Source: Clostridiaceae bacterium
GTDB taxonomy: Bacteria; Bacillota; Clostridia; Saccharofermentanales; DTU023
Length of the DNA stretch: 64,000 bases
Direction of reading: 5' to 3'
NCBI GenBank assembly: GCA_012841015.1
Contig: DUVN01000028.1
Coordinates: 39,188-103,187 of the forward strand
Shown here: piece after piece, positions 48,061 through 57,800 of the stretch
How the letters are laid out: the number at the start of each line of letters is the position of its first letter
Numbering within the stretch: position 1 is the stretch's first letter
Position numbers and translations under genes: made by a program
Notes under the pieces: generated by a model
What the model was told of the DNA's origin: nothing
Database searches by the model: none
What the model saw: only the letters and a program-made list of their open reading frames with translations

Positions 48061-50229
48061 ATGATTACAATGCAGCCATTTGCCGCCGGGACAATCGTCG
48101 CGGAGAGATACTGCGTTGTCCGTACGCTAGGGCAGGGCGGAATGGCGACCGTTTATCTCGCAGATGATTTAGCAACTCGTGAAAGGGTTGCCGTAAAAGT
48201 TATGCACGCAGATTTGGCGAATGATCCTGAGTTTGTCCGTCGCTTCGCGACTGAGGCGCGTGCGGCGGCTAGTCTCGACCATCCTAACATTGTCCGCGTT
48301 CTAGATTACGGTTCGCATAACGGTGTGCGCTATATTGTCCAAGAGTATATCGAAGGAAACACGCTAAAAGAGATTATTCGTCGTTATGGGGCGATCGATT
48401 ACCGCCTTGCGACGCCGCTTTTGATCCAAGTTGGTCTCGCTTTGGAGCATGCGCATAATCGCGAGGTGATTCACCGCGATATTAAACCGCAGAACATCTT
48501 GATTACGCCTGATATGGTTGCGAAGGTGACAGACTTTGGAATTGCTCGGGCATCCAGCACCAATACGATTACACTGACCGGTGGTGTTGTGATGGGATCC
48601 GTCCATTACTTTTCGCCAGAACAGGCTCGCGGTGGGCAAGTGACGGCGCGCTCAGACCTTTATTCGCTCGGTATCTTGTATTATGAGATGTTGACTGGTG
48701 TGTTGCCGTTTGATGGTGAGTCGTCTGTTGCCGTTGCAATCAAACACTTGCAGGAGGTGCCTCCGGCACCTTCGACGATTATTTCGTCACTCCCACCTGC
48801 ACTCGACAGGATCATCAACCGTGCTATCCAGAAAAACCCTGATGCACGTTACCAGACAGCGCGCGAACTTGTCGACGAGCTCGATGCTTTTATGGTTGAT
48901 CCACAAGGCGTGTACGGCGTCATTCCGAGGTCTGCTGCTGTCTGGGAAGATGCCTCGACATCAGCCATTGGTGTACAGAATGCCGAGTCGAATTTTCGGA
49001 GGATGCAAGAGATCGAGCGGACATACAGTAGGCGACGTTCGTCACGATTTCGCGAGACGGCGATCGCGGTGACAGTCGTGACGATTGCCATCGCTTTACT
49101 CGCCATATTGACCATCTACCTTGTTAAGCGTTTCTCTCCACCTGAACCTGTTGATTCCGATCAGAAAGAGATCGTTCTGCCAAATTTTCAAGGGAGTTCG
49201 ATGAGTGACATTGTCAGTCAGCTCGAATCGCTTGAAGAAGCGGGTATGAAGATCGAAAAAAAGTTTGAAGTGAGTGAGACAGTACTGCCCGATATCGTTC
49301 TGAGACAGGATCCAGAGTCTGACGGCAATGTAAGGATCAAACCTAAAGGCCTCACGTTAACACTCTACATTTCAATCGGCAAAGACTCTGAACGTGTTCC
49401 CGATGTCGTTGGGCAGACATCAAGCCTTGCTGATATCACATTGCGATCACAAGGTTTTGTTGTGAAGTTTACGACAGAACCGTCTGATACTGTCCCTAAG
49501 GGTCAAGTGATCAGGACGAACCCTGAATCGGGTGAGCTCGTCCCTTACGGAGCCACGATCGAGCTTGTGTATAGCGCGGGACCATCACAAGTACTCGTGC
49601 CGAAAATAACGGGATTGAGATATGATGTTGCGATTGAGGTGCTGACGGAAAATTCGCTGCTCGTTGGCGGTGAGTCTTCTATTTCCGGCAAGGCTCCTCC
49701 GGCTAATGACAAATGGATTATTAAGCAATCACCGAGTCCCAATACGACAGTTTCTCATAATACACTGGTAACGATTGTCGTCGGGACGGCACAGGAATTG
49801 TACAACTTTCTACATCCGACAACCACACCGAAAGCTAATCAGACGATGCCGCTTGTAGAGGGATCGACCTTTGCCGTCGCAAAAGAAAAACTATCGAAAC
49901 TTGGTGTGGCGACGATTCGTATGAAGCGTTGGAGTGAATCGACGACGACGTTGAACCCGCGAAATGACTCCGACGCCAGTAAGATATTCATAATTTTGCA
50001 ATCGCCTGCACCTGGTGTGACTTTTAAACCTGCAGATGGTGTTGATCTCATTTACGGATCGGAGGAGGACTACCATAATTACGTCGATCCGCCGCCACCT
50101 CCGACTGATCCTCCGACGCCGCCGTCGACAACTTCGCCTCCAACAACGACGACAACGACGACAACGACAAGCTCTCAAACAGATCCACCACCGCCGCCGA
50201 CAACGACTCCTCAGCCTGAGGAGGAATAG
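48061..50229 (+). CDS. prkC: PASTA-domain Ser/Thr protein kinase (Stk1/PrkC) with Thr/Pro-rich C-terminal tail
   Basis: Kinase motifs GQGGMATVYLADD, VIHRDIKPQNIL, DFGIARA; TM; three clear PASTA repeats plus a degenerate fourth; tail PPTTTTTTTTTSSQTDPPPPPTTTPQPEEE. Confidence 0.95.
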   Translation: MITMQPFAAGTIVAERYCVVRTLGQGGMATVYLADDLATRERVAVKVMHADLANDPEFVRRFATEARAAASLDHPNIVRVLDYGSHNGVRYIVQEYIEGNTLKEIIRRYGAIDYRLATPLLIQVGLALEHAHNREVIHRDIKPQNILITPDMVAKVTDFGIARASSTNTITLTGGVVMGSVHYFSPEQARGGQVTARSDLYSLGILYYEMLTGVLPFDGESSVAVAIKHLQEVPPAPSTIISSLPPALDRIINRAIQKNPDARYQTARELVDELDAFMVDPQGVYGVIPRSAAVWEDASTSAIGVQNAESNFRRMQEIERTYSRRRSSRFRETAIAVTVVTIAIALLAILTIYLVKRFSPPEPVDSDQKEIVLPNFQGSSMSDIVSQLESLEEAGMKIEKKFEVSETVLPDIVLRQDPESDGNVRIKPKGLTLTLYISIGKDSERVPDVVGQTSSLADITLRSQGFVVKFTTEPSDTVPKGQVIRTNPESGELVPYGATIELVYSAGPSQVLVPKITGLRYDVAIEVLTENSLLVGGESSISGKAPPANDKWIIKQSPSPNTTVSHNTLVTIVVGTAQELYNFLHPTTTPKANQTMPLVEGSTFAVAKEKLSKLGVATIRMKRWSESTTTLNPRNDSDASKIFIILQSPAPGVTFKPADGVDLIYGSEEDYHNYVDPPPPPTDPPTPPSTTSPPTTTTTTTTTSSQTDPPPPPTTTPQPEEE

Positions 50230-50260
50230 GGTGAACACGTCCTAACCTGAAGGGAATCAT

Positions 50261-50986
50261 TTGATGGTATTTGAACAAAAGATAACTGATCGTAAGGATG
50301 TCTTTAGGGATCACACACGTGTGCTCCTGTGTCCTTCAATTCTCTCGTCTGATCTTGCCAACCTCGCATCGGATGTCAATCGGCTAGGCGACAGTATCGA
50401 TATGATCCACTGCGATGTCATGGATGGACACTTTGTGCCTAATTTGACATTCGGTCCGCCCGTTCTGAAAGCTCTCTCGAATTGGACTGCGAAACAACTC
50501 GATGTGCACTTGATGGTGACGAACCCCGATTCGCTGTTGAAGTCGTATGCTGATGCAGGTGCGTCGACGCTCGTCGTGCACCAAGAAGTTCTCTATCATG
50601 CCCAGAGAACGCTGACCGAGATTCGTACGCTCGGATGTTACGCCGGCATATCACTGAATCCGGGTACACCTGTCGAGACGCTTCAATGGTTACTCCCCGA
50701 TCTTGACATGATCCTTTTAATGTCGGTCAACCCAGGCTTTGGCGGTCAATCCTTTATCCCGCAAATAATTGATAAGATAAAGAAGACGCGGGCGATGATC
50801 GACGCTTCCGGGTTTCCCATTCGTCTTCAAGTTGATGGAGGCGTAACGCTTAGCAATGTTGCAGAAATCGTCCGGGCCGGTGCTGATATGATTGTCGCCG
50901 GGTCGGCCATTTTTGGACAGGATTCGCCAAAGGAAGCGGCTGAATCACTTCGTCGTGCGATCTGGCTCGCCAAGGCGAAATTATAG
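50261..50986 (+). CDS. rpe: Ribulose-phosphate 3-epimerase
   Basis: LCPSILSSDLANL, HCDVMDGHFVPNLTFGP, MSVNPGFGGQSFIP, QVDGGVT. Confidence 0.96.
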   Translation: MMVFEQKITDRKDVFRDHTRVLLCPSILSSDLANLASDVNRLGDSIDMIHCDVMDGHFVPNLTFGPPVLKALSNWTAKQLDVHLMVTNPDSLLKSYADAGASTLVVHQEVLYHAQRTLTEIRTLGCYAGISLNPGTPVETLQWLLPDLDMILLMSVNPGFGGQSFIPQIIDKIKKTRAMIDASGFPIRLQVDGGVTLSNVAEIVRAGADMIVAGSAIFGQDSPKEAAESLRRAIWLAKAKL

Positions 50987-50989
50987 GGC

Positions 50990-51757
50990 ATGAGTATTGT
51001 TTCTTTTGATGCTGTTGTCGCATTGGCTGGACGACAAGCTTCCGAGGATATCTTTACTTCACTTTTGCTCTCGCAGGCAACGTTGATTGTCGCAGCAGAT
51101 GGTGGTGCAGATTGTGTCATCCGTCTAGGTTATGTTCCTAATCTTGTAGTCGGCGATTTTGATTCGATAGAAGGTGGTCGCAAGCGATTGCTGCATGAAT
51201 CGACGAAGAAGATGGTCTTTTCAGCTGACAAAAGTCACACAGACGGTGAGCTCGCCTTGGCTGTTGCCGTTCTTCGTTCGCTTGGAAAGAAAATCCCTGA
51301 GGAAGAGTTTGCTCTTTACGCAGAGTTTAAAGCATGTGGTGACTTGACGGGAATGTCGTTGCTTTTTTTGAACTGTTTTGGTTCCCGCCAAGACCATACG
51401 CTTGCAAATATTGCGTTAGCCGTTTTGGCAGCACGACGCGGTGCCAATGTTTTTATGACGGATGGGATGACGCTCGGTCGTGTCATCGTCGGTCCGAGAA
51501 CACTCATACCTGTCTTTCATCGCGACTATTTTGTGAGAGCAGGGAGTAGGCGCTTTCTCTTCTCGGCACAGCCTCTTGATGATAGAGTCTCGGGTCTGAC
51601 GATTAAAGGCCTTCGCTGGGAGCTGGTCGACGTCTCTTTACCGTTAACGCGCGCTCTCGCCTTGAGTAATTACGCACATACAAACCATCCTGACAACGTA
51701 CGGATCGATTGTCGGCAGGGAACGCTTGCGCTTTTTACATTTCCCGAGACGTTATAA
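50990..51757 (+). CDS. thiN: Thiamine diphosphokinase
   Basis: VAADGGADCVIRLGYVPNLVVGDFDSI; GSRQDHTLANIAL. Confidence 0.9.
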   Translation: MSIVSFDAVVALAGRQASEDIFTSLLLSQATLIVAADGGADCVIRLGYVPNLVVGDFDSIEGGRKRLLHESTKKMVFSADKSHTDGELALAVAVLRSLGKKIPEEEFALYAEFKACGDLTGMSLLFLNCFGSRQDHTLANIALAVLAARRGANVFMTDGMTLGRVIVGPRTLIPVFHRDYFVRAGSRRFLFSAQPLDDRVSGLTIKGLRWELVDVSLPLTRALALSNYAHTNHPDNVRIDCRQGTLALFTFPETL

Positions 51758-51773
51758 TGACAGTTTCAATACG

Positions 51774-53006
51774 TTAATCGATCACGAGCTTGATGTGGCG
51801 CTTTTTACCTAGGCGGATGATCAGTTGTCCATCGATAAACGCCTCTTCATCGAGTGTGGCGAATAATTCGCGAACGTTCTCGTCATCCACGTAGAATCCG
51901 CCTTGACCGATCAGGCGGCGCGCTTCACTTTTTGAAGAAGTAAGCTTGTATTTTGCCAAGATATCGATAAATGTCGAACCGAGATCTTCACGTGTAATTT
52001 TTTCCGTTGGAATCGACGCATTGTCGCCACCTGCACCGAAGACGGAACGTGCTGCCTGCGCCGCTTGTTCTGCCTTTTCACGTCCGTGGACAATCGTTGT
52101 CACCTCAAGAGCGAGGCGTTCTTTTGCAATATTGATGTCGGAACCTGAGAGCTTATCGTATGTTTCTATTTCTTCCAAAGGGAGCATCGTTAAAAGACGC
52201 ATCGTTCGCGTAACGACTTCGTCTTCGATATTTCTCCAGTACTGGTAGAAGTCGTAAACAGAACACTTATCCTCATCGAGCCAGAGAGCACCGCGCGCTG
52301 TCTTACCCATTTTTTCTCCCGAAGCTGTTGTGAGCAGTTGAAATGTCATACCGTACGCCGGTTCACAATCTTTACGGCGAATCAATTCAGCGCCTGCGAT
52401 GATGTTAGACCACTGATCATCGCCCCCCGCCTGAAGGCGACAGCCATATGTACGGAAGAGCGTCAGGAAATCGTATGCCTGAAGCATCATGTAGTTAAAT
52501 TCGAGGAATGTCAGTCCGCTGTCGAGCCTTTGCTTGTAACAGTCGGCACTGAGCATCCTATTGACGGTAAAGTGCGGTCCGACCTCGCGAATGAATTCGA
52601 TGTAGTTCATAGGGACGAGCCAATCGGCATTATTGGCGAAGATGATCTTGCCCTCACTGATATCGAGGATGCGTTTCATCTGTTTGGCAAAACAATCGAC
52701 ATTGTACTCGATTACCTCAGGAGACATAATGGAACGCATATCAGTGCGTCCTGACGGGTCACCGATGTATCCTGTGCCACCACCCATAAGTGCAATCGGG
52801 ATAATTCCAGCATCTTGCATGTATCTCATAACCATCAGTTGGAGCAAGTGACCGGCGTGGAGGCTATCTGCCGTAGGGTCGAAGCCGATATAGAAAGTTG
52901 CACCTTTCTCCGAGAGATATTCGCGCACCTCCTCTTCATGAGTGACTTGGGCGACATAACCGCGCTCGACGAGTGTGTCAAATATATTCTTCTTCATCAT
53001 GTGCAT
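51774..53006 (-). CDS. tyrS: Tyrosine--tRNA ligase
   Basis: YIGFDPTADSLHAGHLLQLMVMR, GGDDQWSNIIAG, KMGKT; C-terminal S4 domain. Confidence 0.96.
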   Translation of the reverse strand: MHMMKKNIFDTLVERGYVAQVTHEEEVREYLSEKGATFYIGFDPTADSLHAGHLLQLMVMRYMQDAGIIPIALMGGGTGYIGDPSGRTDMRSIMSPEVIEYNVDCFAKQMKRILDISEGKIIFANNADWLVPMNYIEFIREVGPHFTVNRMLSADCYKQRLDSGLTFLEFNYMMLQAYDFLTLFRTYGCRLQAGGDDQWSNIIAGAELIRRKDCEPAYGMTFQLLTTASGEKMGKTARGALWLDEDKCSVYDFYQYWRNIEDEVVTRTMRLLTMLPLEEIETYDKLSGSDINIAKERLALEVTTIVHGREKAEQAAQAARSVFGAGGDNASIPTEKITREDLGSTFIDILAKYKLTSSKSEARRLIGQGGFYVDDENVRELFATLDEEAFIDGQLIIRLGKKRHIKLVID

Positions 53007-53269
53007 GCTCCTTTAAAATCGTCTTGCCTTACTCACTTTACCACATGCGGGACATCGAGAGATCGACCCACGCATATCGATCAGATAAATCATCGTTTCT
53101 GTCATAACGTACGAATGCTCATTAAGCTCGGATATGCCCTCGACTCTTTGCGTAGAAGTAGCCTGAAACAGACTAGATGATCACTTCCACTATTGTCCAT
53201 TAACAGCGTGGGGATGAGAGCAGTCAGAAAAAAAGAAAAATATTCCTAAATTTTCGTCCCGAAATATAT

Positions 53270-53298
53270 TTGACATTGAGATTAAGAAGACTTAAAAT
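53270..53298 (+). promoter_or_regulatory. Near-consensus sigma-A promoter upstream of surface-protein locus
   Basis: TTGACA-17 nt-TAAAAT, about 460 nt upstream of the first CDS. Confidence 0.65.
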
Positions 53299-53526
53299 GC
53301 TTTTGAAGAAAAATAGTACATAATATTGAACGTTTGGCTTGAACAACGCAATAATCAGTGCTACACTAACCTTAGATGTTAGTTATATGTAAAACGCGCG
53401 TGAGGTGTGGGTCCACGTAGGAGAACGTGTCTTATATCGAAGTGCGTTTCGCACCGTTTAGGAGAGGAATGCATATTAATGCAGGATATTGAATAATAGC
53501 AAAATGCTTTATTTAGAATTAGATTT

Positions 53527-53544
53527 CCTTACACTATTGTAAGG
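53527..53544 (+). promoter_or_regulatory. Small hairpin in long 5' leader
   Basis: CCTTAC-ACTATT-GTAAGG perfect 6-bp stem. Confidence 0.3.
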
Positions 53545-53764
53545 TGATACGAAATGAAATACGTATAAAAATGGTGCGGTGTAGTGAAGATAACGAAAAT
53601 GAAGTGTGCTTTTGTGTTGTTGCAGTTGTGAATTCGGTTTATGCGAATAAGAGCAAAAGGTCATTGAAATGATGATTACTACTTTTGTCAAAAGCCGAAA
53701 TGAATGAAGGAGTCAAGCGTAGGGAGCATTGCGAATATACTCGTAGCGTCAAGGAGGTAGCAAA

Positions 53765-54295
53765 GTGAAAATAAAGAGTACAGCAGTCGTTTTAATAGTA
53801 CTTTTACTTTTGATAAATTTTGTACAAATAATTCCGGGCGAAGTTATGGCAAGCGAACTGGAGGGCAAGACCTCGGTTAAGGTTGCGATTGTCTGGGATG
53901 ATTCGGAGAATCCTACCTGTAGTCGGTCTGAGTTTGTTACGGTTAAGCTCTTTGCGAACGATGTGAACACTGGCAAGACGCTCACCCTGTCTGATTCGAA
54001 CAGCTGGGCAGGAGAGTTCACGGAGCTCGATGAGTATGAGGACGGGGAGAAGATTGTATACACCATCGAGGAGTGTAATGTCTGTGACGATTACTCATGT
54101 GTCGTGACGGGCGATGCAGCAACAGGTTACACGATTACGAACTGTTCCGCTATGTCATGTATATCTATTACGATCCCCGATACGGGTGAGAGCAAGGGGT
54201 TCAGTTATCAGATTGGTTTGGTTCTTTTGGTAGCAGGTGGCCTGCTGGTAGCTTTGGTAGTAAGAAGAATACGGATGCGGTCTAACCAGCAATAA
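53765..54295 (+). CDS. Small Cys-rich Cna-B domain surface protein with signal peptide and IPDTG sorting signal
   Basis: GTG start after AAGGAGG; signal peptide; VKVAIVWDDSENPTCSRSEFVTVKLFAND...; IPDTG + hydrophobic segment + RRIRMRSNQQ. Confidence 0.82.
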   Translation: MKIKSTAVVLIVLLLLINFVQIIPGEVMASELEGKTSVKVAIVWDDSENPTCSRSEFVTVKLFANDVNTGKTLTLSDSNSWAGEFTELDEYEDGEKIVYTIEECNVCDDYSCVVTGDAATGYTITNCSAMSCISITIPDTGESKGFSYQIGLVLLVAGGLLVALVVRRIRMRSNQQ

Positions 54296-54400
54296 TGTTA
54301 GGATGGGTCGTCACCGACGAAGAGAAGGGAGCAGCTACCTTGTATTGGTAACCGAGCAACGTGCAGTAGAGTAGAACAATCAAATAGGCTTAGTACTTGT

Positions 54401-54434
54401 GTCCGCCGAGGTTTCGTCGCCTTGGCGGACATTT
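54401..54434 (+). terminator. Stem-loop terminator after small Cna-B gene
   Basis: GTCCGCCGAGG-TTTCGTCG-CCTTGGCGGAC-ATTTT, 11-bp stem with one G-U. Confidence 0.6.
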
Positions 54435-54612
54435 TGATGTCATAGGATTGAGTGGTGGAATGAGCAGTCAGGGCGAAGTTGAGTTGCTAATGAAAGCGCT
54501 TTGAGGCGCGACTCCTCTTTGAACTTGTCGGTACTGCACAAAGAGTCGTAAAGTTCGCTCGTATAATCAATTAATATGAACCTTGAAGTACTTTCAAAAT
54601 TTAATTAAAATA

Positions 54613-54636
54613 TTTTTAGTATCAAATGATACAAAA
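54613..54636. promoter_or_regulatory. AT-rich inverted repeat, possible operator
   Basis: TTTTTAGTATC-AAAT-GATACAAAA in an AT-rich intergenic region upstream of the giant adhesin. Confidence 0.3.
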
Positions 54637-54836
54637 TCTTTAACTATCTCCTTTTTATCCATTGATGTTCTTTCGATGGAATGATAGTTTGGACTTGTTT
54701 TGTGAAGTGTAACGCACCGCTAAACTGACGTGCATCCATGAGGCGCATGATTTGTGTTGGGGTGTGTTTTGTGCCGTTTGTCGCAGTAAGCGACAGATAG
54801 AGTCGCACGTACTAAAGGGTAGTAAAGAGGTAGACG

Positions 54837-57800
54837 ATGGGTAATAAGATCAAAACGATGAAGCGAAAACTTTCCTGGATTCTAATCGTAGCCTTAATCG
54901 TTCAGTTGTTCTCCCCACTAATCGCACAGCCTGTCTTGGCGGCGCCTGTTGAAGAGCTCGAGAGCAGTCCTGAAAATTCAGGATATCGGAGTCCACAAGG
55001 AAGTCCCGCGCCGCACGATTACGGTATCTTTCAAAATGTGACGCACACATTAACCTTGGACGCTGATCATGAGCAGTTGTGTAAGAGAAATCTCACAGGC
55101 GAAATCATCTTTGACTGGCCAGATCAGAGCACTTTTTTAGATGTTGTATTCATCCAAGATTTTAGTTCTACTTTTAGAAACAGTATCACGAGAATAGGTG
55201 GTACCGTCAAAAATATAATTGCCTCACTCAACATGGGGACTGATGTCGATGGTGTTTCTCCTAGAGATAGGGCGATGATTGTTACGTATCAGGGCGACTC
55301 GGGTCTGGCAACTATTTTGGGTACCGGGTACGCTATGTATAACAATTCGTCAGGTGATTTCACCATTCGATCGACGAATTTAACCTCGCAACCTAGTGAG
55401 CTCAATGCATTCATTGATGAAAATTTTAGGAGTAACAGCAGCAAAATCCACGGTCAAGCGCCGACCATCGACGGGATGGTCGCAGCAAGGGATCTCTATC
55501 TTGAGAATACCTCGCAAGAGGGAGCAGTCTATAACAGAACCTCCTACACTGTGAATGATGGAGATACGTCCTTACAGCGCACTAGAAAAACAATCTATGT
55601 TTTGATCACGGATGGTGCAGCTAACACTGCGAAGTGGAACAATATTCCAAGTGCTGCTCAGGCTGAACTTGATATTACCAGTACTTGGTTTCCTTCCGAT
55701 CCTTTACGAAGCTATCTCTGGACAACGTATAGAGATCGTCCCTTTTCCTTTCCTTTTTACAGAAATCCCAACAGAGTCGAACGGTATGAGGCAATCAGTC
55801 CCATGCTTACCGGGATGGGTATAATTGCCGAAGGTTTACGCACTTCTGGTGGTCTTTTTGGAGAAACAGGTCGTGAAGGAGCAACGTTTGTATCCGTCCT
55901 GTCGGCGGATACTAGTATGCTCAGCAGTAGCTACGCAGGCTACGGAGATGGTTGGGGAAACTCCATACTCCCTCTTGTCGAAGCCAAAATGCTGGAGATG
56001 ACTGGTGGTGACCCTAGGCTTTACGCTTCGGGTACTATGGACTTTGAGGAGTTCGGCAACAATATCATCAATGCGTTTAAGATGGTCACTTCCGATGTCA
56101 TTGACCGCGTGAAGATTGAGTCCTCCACGGGAACAATCCCGCAGGAGTTCAAGCTTTATAAGAAAAATGATGTTGGGAATTACGAACTTGTTCCACCACG
56201 TGCCGGGGAACAAAGTTCTGTCAGCGATAACGATATCATTGTCGACATGCAGAGCTTGGGGGCCGACAATTACAAAATTGTCTATAAGCTCAGTGAAGAT
56301 CAGTTTAGATCGGAGAGCTATCGACCCGTTCAACTTACGATGACCTTTCAAGGGACAACGGAGGTGATCGGAACGTTGGAAGATGGCAATATTCCGGTAG
56401 TTCCAGGTAATCCCAAGACAGACTGCACATTTAACGTTACCAAGTATGTCACGAGCGGTGGTGCTGACTATGCAAACAAGGAGTCTTACAAAGAGCTGGA
56501 GCGTCGCCGACAGAATTTCTACTACAGTAGCTCTTTTAACCTGACGCAGGGTGGGGTGCAGACGGCTACTCAATCGATCATTCTCTCAGATACAATTGAT
56601 GATCGGCTTACGATTCTTGATGCCTATTTGGTTGCTGAGAATACGGCAGCACACGCAGATGTTGTGTCCGGGGCAACACCTAACAACACGTTAATAGCCG
56701 CACTAAAACCCTCGGATTACTTGCCAGCGATAGTCCCGGAACTTGCGCAGGTCGGTAACACGATCAGTTATTCTCTTCCGGAACAGCCTGCAGCAATAGG
56801 GGGTAGTGAATATCCTTTTGGTGGCTATGCCGGTAAGGACTACGTGCTTGTCGTCAAGGCGAGAATCAAGGATGAGGTATCGGATTATGAGATTCAGACG
56901 CAAATGCGAGCAATTGACGAAGACGGGCGCTTCGTCGGTGTACCGAACCATTCGAAAGTTCTGATTGATTCTGAAGCTGACGGTGGTACACAAGTTCGTT
57001 CAAATCGCGCACGGGCAGTTCCACCCGCATTGGCGCGACCGGAGATCAGCAAATATGTGAAGTCGCAAAACGGCACATGGTATCCCATTTCAAATACGTT
57101 AGCCGCGCAGGGCGAGTCGTATAGCTATCGCATCGAGTTTGACATGCCGGTTGATACCACAGGTTATCGAGAGCTTGTGATCTCCGATGTGCTCGATGAA
57201 ACGATTGAACTAAACAATTTCGATAACATTAGCGTCTATTATCTTGAGAAGGGTTCGACGGAACCTAAGAACTACTTATCGTCTCAGCAAAGAGTGATTT
57301 CGTACAATGCCCTAGCGAATGAGCTGACTGTAACCATTGCAGAAGCCACGTTGGCCGAGAGCTTGTTCGAGCCCATGGCTGAAGGAAAACTGTGCGTCGA
57401 GTTCGACGTAAAGTTTAAAGAGAACGCAAATCTTGCATCCAAATATAGCAGGGCTGATGGGCGGATCATCATTCCAAACGTTGCAGGGTATAAACTCAAC
57501 GGCGATGTGACGTTCCACTATTCCAATCAAGTCAAAACATATGTTCCTTTATCGAAGGTCGAGCTGATAAAGCTGGACTCTGATTACGTTAACGGCAGCC
57601 GTCCTCCCCTAAGCGGTGCGCAATTTACGCTTGTCGATACGACCGATGGTACGGTGCGAGATCGTGTTTTCTATTCAAGTACAGAAGGCATCATTTCAGT
57701 TGATGAGCTCGTTCCAGGGCATACCTACACTCTTACCGAAACGGAGGCACCGCAAGGCTATAAACTGAATACCTCGAATAGTTGGTCCATCAAGGTGGAA

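Noticed and set aside
53007-53269. T-box for tyrS
   Set aside because: No AGGGTGGNACCGCG-like element seen on the minus strand upstream of tyrS.
55836-56573. 245-aa minus-strand ORF within the giant adhesin
   Set aside because: Antisense to a continuous, motif-rich frame; no recognisable domain.
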